Position numbers and translations under genes: made by a program. From Ctenosaura bakeri (Eukaryota > Chordata > Lepidosauria > Squamata > Iguanidae): a stretch of DNA of 64,000 bases. Below the pieces are notes generated by a model. The model was given only the letters and a program-made list of their open reading frames with translations, searched no databases and was not told the origin of the DNA. The stretch is taken from the NCBI GenBank assembly GCA_948474755.1, contig CAOLHI010002523.1, forward strand, positions 124,001 to 188,000, in the 5' to 3' direction. Positions 1 to 12,500 of the stretch are shown in pieces (the first letter of the stretch is position 1; every line of letters starts with the position of its first letter).

Positions 1-102
1 ATAGCGCAATGATTCCACTTTCAACATCCTCTGGAATCCTGGATTCCAGAGGTTGTTGAAAGTGGAATCATCGCGCTATAACAGGCTAGTGCGGAAATGG
101 CC
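1..102. mobile_element. Foldback MITE, copy A (cut by window edge)
   Basis: The first 80 bases form an imperfect inverted repeat around a short centre, and the right end reads CTAGTGCGGAAATGGCC. The same end, and the same internal ATTCCACTTTCAACATCC block, recur in the copies at 6883, 48291 and 50456, so this is one family. The left end lies outside the window. It has no coding capacity. The terminal sequence (GGCCATTTCCGCAC when read inward) resembles the end of the element at 20928, which suggests but does not prove a shared superfamily. Confidence 0.75.
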
Positions 103-214
103 ATAGAATGGAAGCATCTTACTCTTGCTTTCACCTGCACCCCTATACTCCATGTGGAGGATAAGAAGGATTTCTTAAACGCTACAGGATGAAAGAAGTA
201 AATGGTACAGGACG

Positions 215-216
215 GG

Positions 217-251
<35 letters not shown>

Positions 252-267
252 TGTATGTGTGTGTGTG

Positions 268-318
<51 letters not shown>

Positions 319-319
319 G
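215..319. repeat. Compound microsatellite (TATG)n/(TG)n/(TA)n
   Basis: About 105 bases of alternating purine-pyrimidine tracts: TATG tetranucleotides, then TG runs, TA runs, TG again and TA again. The reading frames across it give only Tyr/Val/Cys/Ile or Thr/His/Tyr repeats and are not genes. Such tracts are length-polymorphic and can adopt Z-DNA or cruciform structures. Confidence 0.95.
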
Positions 320-3300
320 GGCTACAGAAAGCTAGCACACAGGGGTCCTCTACTCCTCTACTCAGCATCTTACGTGGCTCTGGAGGGTACCAAAGGTGGT
401 TTTGGGACATTTTAATCATGACTGTTGTTGGGTTCTTTGACAGTCTGTTAGAAGGGAAGCTTTCCTCTGTGCTAAAAGAACTGAGGGTAAATGTTCACAC
501 TGGATAGTACAATAAACCAATAATGATGTAGTAATGTTGTGTTTACCTTATAAACTTCTTGCAGGACAAAATTTCTTTTACAGTCTTGGTCTTGCATAGT
601 TTACCCATCCATATTTTTCTTATTCTGAGAGTTCTCTACAATGTGGACATTACATAATCATATGCTATATATTGTAGCTAATAAGTCTGTTTATCAACTT
701 CTTAAAAATGGAACTAAATTTTCACCATTATGTGTTGTATGAAATGAAACACTGCGCGCCGCTGTGAGAGGGTATTCGGGACTGCCACACCCCCTCCCCC
801 TCCCCCCAAAATAAGGAAATTGCTAGCTGCAGAGCTGTCCAAGTAATCAAGAGAAGGCAGACAGCTGCACTGAAGAGCAATTAACAAGCACCTGACAAGA
901 CAATAGCAGCTTAACCCAACTATAAAAAGCACTGTAGCCAGGGGGAGGGAGATGTTAGGTAGCAGAAACAGCCAGCCTGTGGAGGGGATGCTGGACTTAT
1001 CTTTGGAGAAGAAGATAGTCAAGAAGGCCTTGACAGTTGTGGAAAGAACAACCTACCATCTCCTTGAGAGGTATGGCCATTCCCAGAGAAAGGAAAAGGG
1101 AAAAAAGACCCATGAGAAATACTATACCAATTGACTTTTTAGTCACCAGTGGGATGCCAAACAACTTCACGTCTATCCACATGCTTTAGGAGTCCAACTC
1201 TGAAGGCCTGTGATGACTCTAGCCTTTGGTGGTAGTATTGGAAGTGTTTGTTGTTAAGCACTGGAGCAAATTAAATTGCTGGATCTTTTGGTTGGCAGTT
1301 TCTTGAGAACTGATGGAGTCAAAGGCCTGTGATGTGCTGCTCACCATGGAGGAGGTAGATGGAGTCACAAGCACTCAAGCCAATGCATCAAAAAATGATA
1401 CATTGAGGGGGAGCTTCAAACATAATTGTATATCTTCTGAAATCTCCCAAGCCTGCATGGATAATCTGTTGTACAAGTGAAGGTTCAAAGATTCTTGTGA
1501 ATGCAAGTGTGCTTACTGTCTACTGCTGCATGCAAATACCAATCCATCAGTGTCATCTCTAGCAGAAGAATGAAGCTGGAAATATCACTGTGGAGTAAAG
1601 GAGTACTACCTGGTTCTGGATTCTCCTTCTTCCTGTGTCCTAAGGGGACTTTTCCCCACAGTTCTAGACACATTTTTTTCTTTTTTGGTTAAAGATGATA
1701 GCTGGTACCACCGGTGAAAACTACTGTGTTTTTGAAAGCCTATTGTAGGCACAAACTTTAAATGTTTCTATCACTGAAGTAGATAGTGATTAAAGGGAAG
1801 AAAGAGGACATAAGAGTCAGCTTAAGTATACCATTCATTTGTGCCTTTCTATAAAAAGCTTTTGTTTACAGGCAAATAAGTGATTTCTTTCAAGGCAGTC
1901 TGTTGTTTTAATGATCTGCTTCCACTTTTCATCAAAGTGGTTGTTATTATTTCAGTCAAACACTTGGTGCAAGTGTTACTCAGCCAACATGTCTAAGATT
2001 TTATGTGATTTTAAAAAGCTACTGTTTGATCAGGAGCTCCTTTATAATTTATTATCAGTTTAAAGAAAAGCAAACACAGAAATCCTAAGTCTGAAGATGA
2101 TGATATTTTGGCAGATTAAGATTCTTTATGGTTACAATTTAAGCGTGTTTGTTGGAAGTAAGTCAGGCTGTGCTGAATGGAGTTTACTCCCAAGTACTGT
2201 ACCTCAGATTGCAGGCCCAGGCTTCTTTCGTATTTCAGTGGGGTAAATGTTGCTGTTACAGCAGTCACTTTAAAACAGCTGCTGGAGAGAGGAGGTGTCC
2301 AGTTTTGATTATCCCAGCTGTGTTGGAGAAGTTTTAAACCTTTTTCATCATGTTATTTTCTGGACAGACATTCACCTTCCCCCAACAAATGCCTTGGGTA
2401 GGTAGAAAAAACAACCTGGGCATTTCTTATGTCTTTTTACCTACATACACCCCACCACTAATTAGAGTTAACAGCAATTGTTATGAGAAAGGGATAACAA
2501 TACTATCCACAGCGCCCACAATTGCTCCCTTGACTGCTGATTTGATTGATTTTTTGATTTCTTGCCTTGATTTTTTGATTTCTTGCCTTGGCATCTTCAG
2601 ATTACTGTATATTCTGCTCTGTCTTTAATGTCAAATTGTGTTTATAGGGCTGGCCATCTGCCACATTCTAGAGTATTATGAGCACTTGCTCTGTGTGTTC
2701 TTGAGAATTAATACCTCATTCAGGTCTTGAGGGAAGATTTTATTCCATTTGTGATTTCTGTGTGTGAGTGGTGGGTGGTGTCCTTGCCACTTAAGAAAAT
2801 GTAGCAGTCAAAATGATTTGTTTTAGAGCAGGCCTATAGAATGCACGACCTGCCATGCCATATATACATCACCAGCTATATATTGTGCTTACCTGGCTCC
2901 TGACATCCTCTCTCTCTCTTTCTTAAAAAAGTATTTAAATACTTAAGATGTTTGAGTGTCTATTTGCCTGTTATAAGTGGCAGATGGAATAATTCATAAA
3001 TTATGCAAATCTTTTTTCATAGTGTAAGGCGATAAAGAAAAATAGAGTGTGAAGAGCCATAAAAAGTCCCATCCATGACTGTGGAAATTATGCAGCCTGC
3101 AGTCAGTCAGGAGCATCCATTCCCCAACATATCTGCAGTTCACCAAGCAAGAGATAACAGCATAGGGTCCCTCTCATCTACTGCACACATGGCTGTGCTT
3201 TAAACACCAACAGCCACATATGCAAGCTGCCAAACAAGCAAGCATAGTGCCCAAGGTACTGGCAAAAAGGTTAACCTGGCTATGATATAAACTGATGATA

Positions 3301-4930
3301 TGGTTCTACCATATGTTTTATTTCCCATTCCCTGTGTTTTATTTCTCATTCAACAACTACCCTTAGGAACCTAGAAGCCCCAGATGCATAAGCTGTGCTG
3401 CTCCCCAACAACTCCTTTCCTCCCTCCAGGTCCAATATAAAGTACTAGAAAGAACTGAATATTTATTGTACTCTGGACAAAGAGAGTGTCATCCCTTCAG
3501 AATATAAAGGCAGTTATGTTTTGATAAATTATCAGGTCAGTCTGTCAGCAGCACAAAGCGTAAAATATCCCCACAGTGCTTTCATAGTGCTAGTGAAGAC
3601 TCTCAAATGGGGTATCAAGCTGAAGTTAGGGGGATACAGTGGTTAAAAAGTAATGAGCTGAGGGAGGAGCATAGCAGAGCATGCACTTGATGGTGGGTCA
3701 GTATTCATCCCCAATATTTGGAGAAGTATTTGCCCATCACCAGTAAGGGCAGCCTAATGCAACTCACCCACCAAAGCTTTTCTCCAAAATTATATATTTC
3801 CACTGAGAATCATCACAAGTGGTGGTGGTGGTGAGAATTATTCGTAAAGGATTAGATCATCATTTTATTGTCAGGATGGGAGTGGTACCTACTGAGTTTG
3901 CATGGTCTCCCTGGGGCTTCTTGTAATCTCTGTGTGCAAATTTCTTGCATTTTCCTCATGACCTTCAGATCTACTCAGGAGGCCTGGACAGCCAGGCCAG
4001 CAACGTGCAGTATGAATGCCAATTTCAAGCTGTGACCTCCATCTCCAAACACGAATCACATGTACTGACACATGGGTGCTCATCAATCTTTGTAAGTGTC
4101 TGGTCACAGGTATGTAAGGCCCTTCGGGAAAGAAGAGGTGGCAGTTCCCCATCTCTCCTGGATCATTTTAAGCACCGGCTAAAAGGTGGCAATACAGTTT
4201 TGCCAGAAACACCCAGATCTTAACTTTGCTCATTTTAAAACAAATGGCATATAGGAAAGTTAAGAGTTTAAATCAGTGTGAATAGTAGAAGAAACTATTG
4301 TCAGTCATTCCTGCTTTTTGCTGAAGTAATGAATGGTGATGGCATTTGAAGGAATCACTTGGCATTTTATTTCCTGTGGCTATTCTGATTTGGTCTGTTA
4401 GCTTTTTCATGGTTACAGGGTCCAGTGTTGTCAAAGACCAAAGTCTAAATTCAGAAATGTTTTTGCTTTCCCACATTTTGCCAGATAGTATTTTCATAAT
4501 CTATCAAATGTCCTGAACAAGAGATGATAAATATTCCCTTCCTGTTAACTGTACCACTGTAGGATCTATCAACTGCTTTACTATTTCTTTAATTTAACAT
4601 TCAGTTTTTTTCCAGCATATATGTGCATGTGTATTCAGACTTGCTCTGTGCAATATATATGAGGCACACATGGAGAAAGTAGTATTCTGTTTTCACAGCA
4701 GGCTTTTTCAGTACCACTGAATCAGAATTTTGTAGTTAAATTTACAGATGTTTACAGAGGGATAATATTAAATCTTTCCTTCTGAGTTGCCTTTGTAACA
4801 TTTTTTCACATCTTCTAAAATCTTAAGTTTTGGGAAAACAAAGTATGTATGCATTATAGGATGTCACTATGATTATTAAGCTTTTTTTGAACCAAATCTT
4901 TTTGCTCCCCATTAATAGGATAATTGTTTT
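320..4930. other. Mostly unique noncoding sequence
   Basis: No recognisable gene, RNA or transposon. Reading frames are short and overlap on both strands (for example around 3.9-4.2 kb) without a familiar protein motif. The only structure I note is a 21-bp tandem duplication at 2549-2590, listed separately. Ancient repeat remnants or a short exon could still hide here. Confidence 0.55.
2549..2590. repeat. 21-bp exact tandem duplication
   Basis: A 21-base unit beginning ATTTTTTGATTTCTTGCC is present twice head to tail with no mismatch, preceded by a partial third copy (TTTGATTGATT). The lack of divergence points to a recent slippage-type event. Confidence 0.9.
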
Positions 4931-5125
4931 TGTTGTGTGTCTTCAAGTCATTAATGATTTAGGGTGACCCTATGGCAAGCCTGTCACAGGGTTTTTTGGG
5001 GCTCAGAGAGTGTGTGATGTGGCCAAGGTCATCTAGTGTGTTTCTGTGGCCAAATGGGGAATCAAACTTCGGTCTCTAGGGTCGTAGTTCAATGCTCAAA
5101 CCACAACACCACACTGACTATACCC
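4931..5125 (-). mobile_element. Sauria-type SINE (BovB tail), minus strand
   Basis: Read on the plus strand it starts with the complement of the 3' tail (TGTTGTGTGTCTTCAAGTCA, then TTTAGGGTGACCCTATGG), passes through the core (CCAAGGTCATCTAGTGTG) and ends with the complement of a tRNA-like head (CTCAAACCACAACACCACAC). Tail, core and head occur in the same order in nine other copies. The tail matches the 3' end type of BovB/RTE LINEs, which is known to define Sauria SINEs. It is old, with many substitutions against the other copies. Confidence 0.75.
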
Positions 5126-6337
5126 TAAGGTTCTTTCTCACATTAATGTGGTTTGTTTTCTGTATCACTGAATATGGAACCATTCCTGAACATTTCTACT
5201 CATCTTCCAAACGTGTGGAAGGGTTTATGTTAACTGAGTCGAAAAGAAAGTAGACCTTCTCAGTTCAAGCACACCTTGTATCTCGTAAATCATACACTGA
5301 GAACAAGGTATATTTGATCTTTTGCTGATGGCTTTAATGGTGTAAATTGGATACTGCCTGACTGCCTTTTAGAGTAGATGATTGAAAAATATTAATATTT
5401 ATTCACATGTTACTGAAAATATACTTGACATATCCATTATCTAGAATAGGCAACTTGAAAGTTGAGGAGGTAGCTTTGGCTTCCTTTTCAAGGTGCTACA
5501 TAAATGTTTGATTACTGACTCCATGTTTAGAGTAGATGATTGAAGAAAACTGTAGGCAGTTTTCTTTTAACAACAATTGCAAAACGGTAGTTTTTGAATG
5601 GGTAAGTAGAATTATTCTATGGGAAAAGAGTTAACTTCCTCTCTTCCTGTTGCTGATGCTTTGCTTAAAATTTTGAACATACTTAAAACTGTTTTTCACA
5701 AATAGGGGGAGTTCTGGAATTTTGTCCCATGTATTTGCATGTAAAGTGCTTTAGATTTTCATAGAGCAGATGTTATCCTCTTTGTTCTGACTAGTGTATA
5801 ATAGCAAATGTTTGATTTGCTTCCTCTATCATAAAGTACTTTGACTAATAAATAAAACATGTATTGGTTGTTAAATTTCTCATGAGAATGTGCCCATGAA
5901 TAATTAGGGTTTCCTATTATATAATTAGCATATCAGAAATATGGGATAATTGCCCTTTAGTCACCCAAGTGACTTTTGTCAGCTAGACATTTTTGCCATA
6001 GAGTCAACAACCATTTTACACTGATAAAGTCACTAGCAAAAATTTGAAGTTTTTGATATTTCCAAGGGAAGAGTGAATCTCATCAGTCCTATCTGAAATT
6101 ATGCAACATTGGCATGATATGTCCCATCTGCTTAAAAAAAAAAAAAAAAAAAGGCAACGCAAGCTTACATTACTATAGCAATCCCACAAAGAAACAGTAT
6201 CTGGATCTTAAAGATAATGCACAAATGTCATACAGGTACTCCAACTTGCAGATCATGGCTGCCAGGACTGAAACACAAGGTAGATCTAGAAAAGGGATGA
6301 CAGCTGTGGAAATGGGCAGTTTCAACTTGTTACAGCT
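5126..6337. other. Unique AT-rich stretch with an adenine run
   Basis: No gene or clear transposon. It holds an adenine tract at about 6134-6152 that could be a retroposon tail, but nothing upstream of it looks like a recognised retroposon. A 19-base sequence, TTTAGAGTAGATGATTGAA, occurs at both about 5368 and 5526. Confidence 0.5.
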
Positions 6338-6420
6338 TTTTTCTCATTTTCAGCGCAAAATGCATAGGTGCAACTTGTTACAGCTTGCACCTATGCATTT
6401 TGTGCTGAAAATGAGAAAAA
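6338..6420. repeat. Near-perfect 36-bp inverted repeat (hairpin)
   Basis: Arms at 6338-6373 and 6385-6420 match at 35 of 36 positions around an 11-base loop. The loop (CTTGTTACAGC) is a copy of the sequence just upstream of the left arm (6326 onward), so the order is X, arm, X, inverted arm. That order is what a replication template switch would leave. The arm centre AAAATGCATAGG also occurs in the MITE at 33320. No TA or longer target duplication is evident, so a young MITE is the less favoured reading. Confidence 0.85.
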
Positions 6421-6882
6421 GTGGCTAGAAGTTTCCTTTTGGTTTTTAGTTCCTGGATTTTCAGCCAATTTTGAGCCTGTTCAACAGGTTTTGGGGTGGG
6501 AATGTCTATTTAAAGCTTCAGGAAAGTTGCCTGGAGTGTCAGTTTGGAGAGGGTATTTTGCTTCTACAGTTTGAAATATTTTTAAGGGTCTTTAGGACAT
6601 TAGGGTAACGGGCTCAACAAAATGGCGACAGGATCCACAGTTTCCTATTCCATTCCAGGATCTGGGCAGGAACATTGCCAAATTTAAAAGCTGCACAATC
6701 CATCACCTGTGCAGTTCCTTACTCAGGAAAGTAAAGATAGGGGTTGTACCTCCTCTCTATGTGTGTGTACAGTGCTGTTTTGCCTTCTTAAAGATCCAGA
6801 TGAGAAATGCGTTGTTATTAGTGTATAAAATTATCAAAACTTCCCGTGTTTTGCTCTTACCTATCAAAGGGTCACATGGAAC

Positions 6883-7091
6883 ACCTTCACCATTTCTGCA
6901 CAACAGTGTTAAAGTGCTGCTATTCCACTATCAACCTCCTATGGAATTCTGGAGTTTGTAGTTTAGGGAAGGGCACTTCGAATTCTCAGCCAAAGAGCTC
7001 TTTGGTCTCAGTAAACTACAAACTCCAGAATTCCACAGGGTGTTGAAAGTGGAATAGCAGCAGTTTAACACTGTAGTGCGGAAATGGCCCT
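6883..7091. mobile_element. Foldback MITE, copy B
   Basis: A palindromic element of about 209 bp. The arms pair ATTCCACTATCAACCTCC on the left with the complement of GGGTGTTGAAAGTGGAAT on the right, and AATTCTGGAGTTTGTAGTTT with AAACTACAAACTCCAGAATT. The right end is GTGCGGAAATGGCCC; the left end is mutated. It shares ends and internal blocks with copies A, C and D. The whole element could fold into one long hairpin. It has no coding potential. Confidence 0.85.
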
Positions 7092-8599
7092 TATGTTAAG
7101 AATAATTTTACCTGAGGCAAAGTGGTATAACTAACAGAGCAAAACTACTTTTAATTTTTTTAAAGAATTTGATTTTTTTTTTAAAATGTTATAATTGTTC
7201 ATTAAATGTTATGTTCAAAGCTTTGCTTGGAAATCTTACTTATTTGTATGCTGTTTTTGACCAGATTGCTCAAAGTAGCTTACAACATTCAGAAATGATA
7301 GTAGATCACTTTAAACAACTCAAAATTCACTTCAAGTGAATTGGGAGTAGTCGTATAGTGTTACCACTAGCTTTGAATATTCGAACATTCCCTCTTATTA
7401 ACATTTCCCAACATTTTTAAAATATGAAGTGAGAAGAAATAAAGCCACTAGAAATTGTTGTCAAATAACACACCCAAGGAGCTGTATATGGAATTATATG
7501 TATGCATAATATAACTGGGTTTTGTAGGAAGAGTCACCTGGAAAGTTAACTGCAAGCTTCAGAACTTTCCACTTTGACAGATAATATATCAATTGAAATT
7601 GTAATCAGTGTCATGAAACAGTGAGTTTATCGATACGTTAAAAACATCACTTAATTTTTTCCACTAGTAGAAGGCCTTCTATCCCCAGGTCATTGAGTTT
7701 CAGAAATAATGTATGCAGTCTTGGGGATCATAGTCAATGTGTAACATGTACATGGAACACATTAAAGTGTATACTGCTGCAATCCTGTACCCATTTGCTT
7801 GGGAGTAAGGAACACCCTCTGAACAAATCTTGCCAAGAAAGCCCCATGAGAGGTTCACCTTAAGATCGCCAGCAATTGGAAATGACTTGGAGGTGCACAA
7901 CAGCAAAGCCCACTGAACTCATTGTGTTAGTACAGACATGGGAAAGATTTTGAAAAAGCACTAACATTGTTTAGAAATCAGAATGCTATTTCTAAGGGAA
8001 AAACTGACTGACTCTTAAAGAGCAATAGAACCAATGGTAACTGACGTCCAAAGAAGCAAGGTTAGAATCTGAAAGTACTTCTCAATTGAGCTTTGTCAGT
8101 AAAAGGTAAGATAGTTTGTGTGGCACACAGTACTCTCCTCTAGCTAAGGGGGATATTGCCTATGTCTCTTGCTTGAGAGATAGTTTGGCCATGGTGATCT
8201 AAGTTTTTGTAATGTTCAGATCTGTGGCTGCTAGTGGCTTCCATGTCAGTGGGATGGTGAATATCTTTTGGGTTTTAGACAAATGTGTTATCCAAAATAG
8301 TGAACCCTTTCTCCCAAACTGGCTTCGCAACTTGGATAGCTTCTTTAGAGCTGAGACTAAAATGTAGAATGTATTCACCATTTCACTGGCAAGGAAGCTA
8401 CCAAATGCCACTGGTACTCTTAACGGATTATGTGTATGGCTGCCTTTTGAGGGCTATTTAGAAATCGCAGTTAATTCCAAATACTGCTGTTTGGCTGCTG
8501 ACTATAACTAGATAATGAGATCCCATTCAGCTGCACTGAAACACCTGCAGAAGAATTTACACTGTTTCTAGAGAAATTAAAAATTTTGCTGATTTCTTT
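7092..8599. other. Mostly unique noncoding sequence
   Basis: No gene recognised. At about 7762-7815 the phrase CTGCAATCCTGTACCCATT followed by CTTGGGAGTAAG resembles a dispersed reptile repeat I know only from general experience, so I do not call a family. The rest is AT-rich with short frames on both strands. Confidence 0.45.
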
Positions 8600-8895
8600 G
8601 TAAAGCTCTACAAGATTTCAAATGTGGATACCTGGAGGGATGTCCATACTAATGGGAATCTATGAAGGTCATCATTGGAAGTCCTCCTCAAGAGTATCCC
8701 AAGCAACTTCAGGAAGGACTTTCTTCATTGTGGTGTCCCATTTATAGAACGTCCTCTGCAGAGGGGGTTGTGTGATGCCAATATAGCATTTATGTCCTGT
8801 TGATAACAGGGGAAGAGCTTTTTATATTTTATATTTATATTTCTCAGGCATTTATTTTTTAAAAATGTTCTTTTTTTTTTTTTTTTGCATTGCTG
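8600..8895 (+). mobile_element. Possible L2-like LINE 3' end fragment
   Basis: The stretch around 8700-8770 translates on the plus strand to a weak match to the C-terminal end of L2/CR1-type reverse-transcriptase proteins (FRKDFLHCGVPFIERPLQRG), followed by an AT-rich tail and an oligo-T run. There is no clean boundary. It abuts the CR1 3' end at 8903, which lies on the opposite strand. Confidence 0.35.
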
Positions 8896-8902
8896 CTTTT
8901 TT

Positions 8903-9502
8903 CATAGAAACATAGCATTAGAAGAGACCACAAAGTCCATCCAGTCCAGCCCCCTTCCATGCAGGCATATATAATCAAAGCTCTCCTGACAGATAGCCAT
9001 GCAGACTCTGTTTAAAGACCTCCAAAGAAGGTGACTCCACGATACTCCAAGGCAGTGTATGCCACTGTTTAACAGCCTTACCAACAGGAAGTTCTTCCTA
9101 ATGTTTTGGTGAAATCTCTTGTCCTGTAGTTTGAATCTGTTGCTCCATGCCTTAGTTTCTGGAGCAGCAGAAAACAAGCTTTCCTCATATTTTGTATGAT
9201 GTCCCTTCAAATGTTTAAACATGGCTATCATGTCACCTTTTAACCTTCTCTTCTCCAGGCTGAACATACCCAGATCCCTAGCTGCGCTTCATAGGGCATG
9301 GTTTTCAGACTTTTTACATGTTGGTTGCCCTCCTCTGGACATGTTCCAACTTGTTAATATCCTTCTTGAATTGTAGTGCCCAGAACTGGGTACAGCATTC
9401 CAGGTGAGGTCAGACCAAAGCAGAATAGAGTGGTACTATTGCTTCCTTTGACTTAGACGTCATTCTCCTGTTGATGCAGCCTAGAATTACATTGGCTTTT
9501 TT
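8903..9502 (-). mobile_element. CR1 LINE, 3' part (split by L1)
   Basis: On the minus strand this encodes the C-terminal segment of a CR1 ORF2 protein, with the family phrases FSLEKRRLKGDMIAMFKHLKG and NRFKLQDKRFHQNIRKNFL. It ends at the left with the usual CR1 terminus, whose complement is CATAGAAACATAGCATTAGA. At 9489-9502 the CR1 sequence is interrupted by an L1 and resumes at 13692. Stops and frameshifts make it non-functional. Confidence 0.9.
9489..9502. repeat. L1 target-site duplication, left copy
   Basis: ACATTGGCTTTTTT, identical to the copy at 13678-13691. On the L1 strand it begins with A-rich sequence, as expected for L1 endonuclease cutting at a TT/AAAA-like site. CR1 sequence is colinear across the two copies once the L1 is removed. 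Confidence 0.9.
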
Positions 9503-12500
9503 TAAAAAAAATTATTAACAGATTTTGTATAATAAAATAAGAATATCAATATTCAAAAAGAAAAAAAGATATTAAAAAATAAAAAAATAAAAATAAAATA
9601 AAAAGTATAATATGTGATATACAGAATATTTTGTAACACAAAACAAGATATCCAAATATTTAACAGTAAGAACTATTGACAGTTTGTTCAACAGGTTTTC
9701 ATTTCACATTTATCTTATATATAAAATAGTCTGATCTTTATCATAATAGATAACATCTTTTGGTTTCATATAAGCTCAAATATACCAAGTCTTTTAATTA
9801 TTCACTTGAATTTCTTAAAGAATTTATCTATACAATGTCTTCTATCTAAATCTAATTTTAATCTGTAAAATTCTCTACCACTAGATTTCTCCATCTGTTT
9901 CTTAAATACTGTATTAAAGGGTCTCATGTTTTTATAAATAGTCCCAACAGTGTTCCTCTTACTAAGGCAGTTAACTTATCGGTTATAGCCATATCTAAGA
10001 GTTTAATTAACCATTCTTCTTCATTAGAGATATCAGGTTGTTTCCAATTCTTGGCATATATAATTCTAGCCACAGTGGTTATATAAAACAGCAGTTTTCC
10101 ATATTTTTTTTCAATTTTCTTGTCAATCATACCCAACAAATATAATTCTGGTTCCGTTTGTAATCTTATACCCAGAATTTTCTCTGTCTCCAAATGGATT
10201 GTTTTCCGATATCTTCTGGCCTTTGGAACAATTCCACCACATATGGCAGAATGTTCCTTTTTCGTCTTTGCATTTCCAGCATTTATTGTCAACATTTTTA
10301 TACATTGTTGCCAATTTATCATGAAGTAAATACCATCTTAAATACATTTTATATACATTTTCTTTTACATTTTGATTTGCAGTGTATCCTATATTCTTTT
10401 TCCATTTTTCTCCCCATTTTGCATATTCAGTTGGGTGGCCTACATTGCGTGCCCACTGAATCATAGATTCTTTGATAATTTCTTCCTCAGTCTCCCACCT
10501 AAGAAGCAATTTGTATATTTCGGAGACCAATTTCAATTTTTCTTCAAATATTATCTGGTCAAATTCCGTTCTTTCAGTTTGAAACCCATTCAAATTCTTC
10601 TTAATCTTCCATTTTTCTTTTAATTGCCTATGAAGCAAACAGTGACATTTTAAACCATCTTCACTAAGTTCATCCTGTGTTTTGTACTCCACTTCATCTC
10701 CATTTATTTTTGTCAGATCTTTAAATGTTATCCATTTTCCATAAAATATGTTTTCTTCTTTGTAGAAAGCTTCATGGGGTGAAAGTCACATAGGAGTTTT
10801 AGGATATAATCTCCTTCTGTATTTTTTCCAAATCTTCAATAGTGATTTTCTTATATAATGGTTATTGAATTCACTATGTATTCTGTCTTTATTGTATTCT
10901 AAGTAGGCATGCCACCCAAATGCCAGTCCTTCTCCCTCCAACTTCAACAGCCTATCTTTATCCAACTTGATCCATTCTTTAATCCATTCTAAACAGAAAG
11001 AGTGATAGTAGAGCTGTAAATTTGGAAGTCCTAAACCTCCTCTTTCTTTTATATTACACATTATTTTATACTTCACTCTGTGTTTTTTTTTTCCTTCGCA
11101 GATAAAATGAAGGATATCTTTTCGCCAATGATTGAATACACTTTCATTGATAACCCCAGGGATTGTCTGGAATAAAAATAAAAATTTCGGGAGGATTGAC
11201 ATTTTGATTGTAGAGATTCGACCCAAAAAGGATAAATTCAGTTTTTCCATCTTTGAAGATCATTTTTGGTCTCTTTCCAAATTTTTTCATAATTGTTCTT
11301 AAATAAGTCTGAGTTTTTTTTCATCAAATATATTCCCAAATATCTTACTTTTGTAGAGATTGCATATCCTGATTTTTGGGTCAGTTCCTTCTCCTCCTCT
11401 TTATTTATATTCTTTATCAATAGATTCATTTTCTTTTCTTTTCCTCTCAATCCAGAGATTTCTCCAAACTCTTTTAAAAATGTTTTCAGCTGTTCAATAC
11501 TCTTAATCAGATCCTCTAGTATTATAGCTATGTCATCAGCAAAGGCTCTAATCCTCTACTCCTCGTCTTTTACTTTGACTCCATGAATCTTATTGTTTCA
11601 TTTAACGTTTATAATCAGCGTTTCTATAGCTACTAAAAATAAAGGGGAGATCGGGCATCCTTGTTGAATGTCTCTAGTAAAGTAGATTTTCTCACTCTTT
11701 TCTCTATTTATCAAGATTTGAGCTGTTTGGTTCTGTAGATCGTTTTTATACTTCTCATAAAATGGCATCCAACCTCCATTTTTGCTAAGACTTCAAACAT
11801 AAAGTCCCAACTCAGACTATCAAATGCTTTCTCAATGTCGAGAAATAATGCCATCTTTTTCTCTGGTTGCTTATCAAAGTATTCTATAATATTCAAAATG
11901 TATCTCACGTTGTCTTTCAGATATCTATTAGGTAGAAAACCTGCTTGTTCATAATTGATAATTTCCTTCAAAATTTTCTTCATCCTCGTCGCCATTATCG
12001 ATGTATATATCTTATAGTCCACATTAAGTAATGAGATTGGTCTGTAGTTTTTAACCAGAAGGGGATTTCTATCTTCTTTAGGGATCATAGTTACATAGGC
12101 TTCACTCCATGATTCTGGGATTATTCCTTCAAAGATCACATTCATTGTTTCCTGAAGTGGTAAAAGTAATTGATCTTGCAATGCCTTGTAGTGTGTTGCA
12201 GATAAACCATCTGGTCCAGGGGCTTTCCCTTTCTTTGCTGACTTTATGGCTTCCACTATTTCTGTTATTGTAATAGGATGGTTGAGGCTTGTTCTCTGTT
12301 CTGCCATTAATTTCTTAACTTTTAATTTCTCCATATATTGTTGCACATCTTTCAGATCCACCTTTTTACTTCAGTACAAGTTGGAGAAGTACTTGATGAA
12401 TGCCTTCTTGATTTTCCCTAAGTCTGTATGGATATTTTCGCCAATCCTGATTTGTGTAATTGCTCTTCTTTCTTTCTTCTTCTTTAATCTGTAGGCCAGC

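Noticed and set aside
21..507. Frames with Tyr-Ile or Val-Cys repeats near the start
   Set aside because: Translation of the TATG/TG/TA microsatellite.
3889..4223. Possible host exon (overlapping frames on both strands)
   Set aside because: No recognisable domain, and both strands are open over the same bases; cannot be supported without conservation or transcript data.
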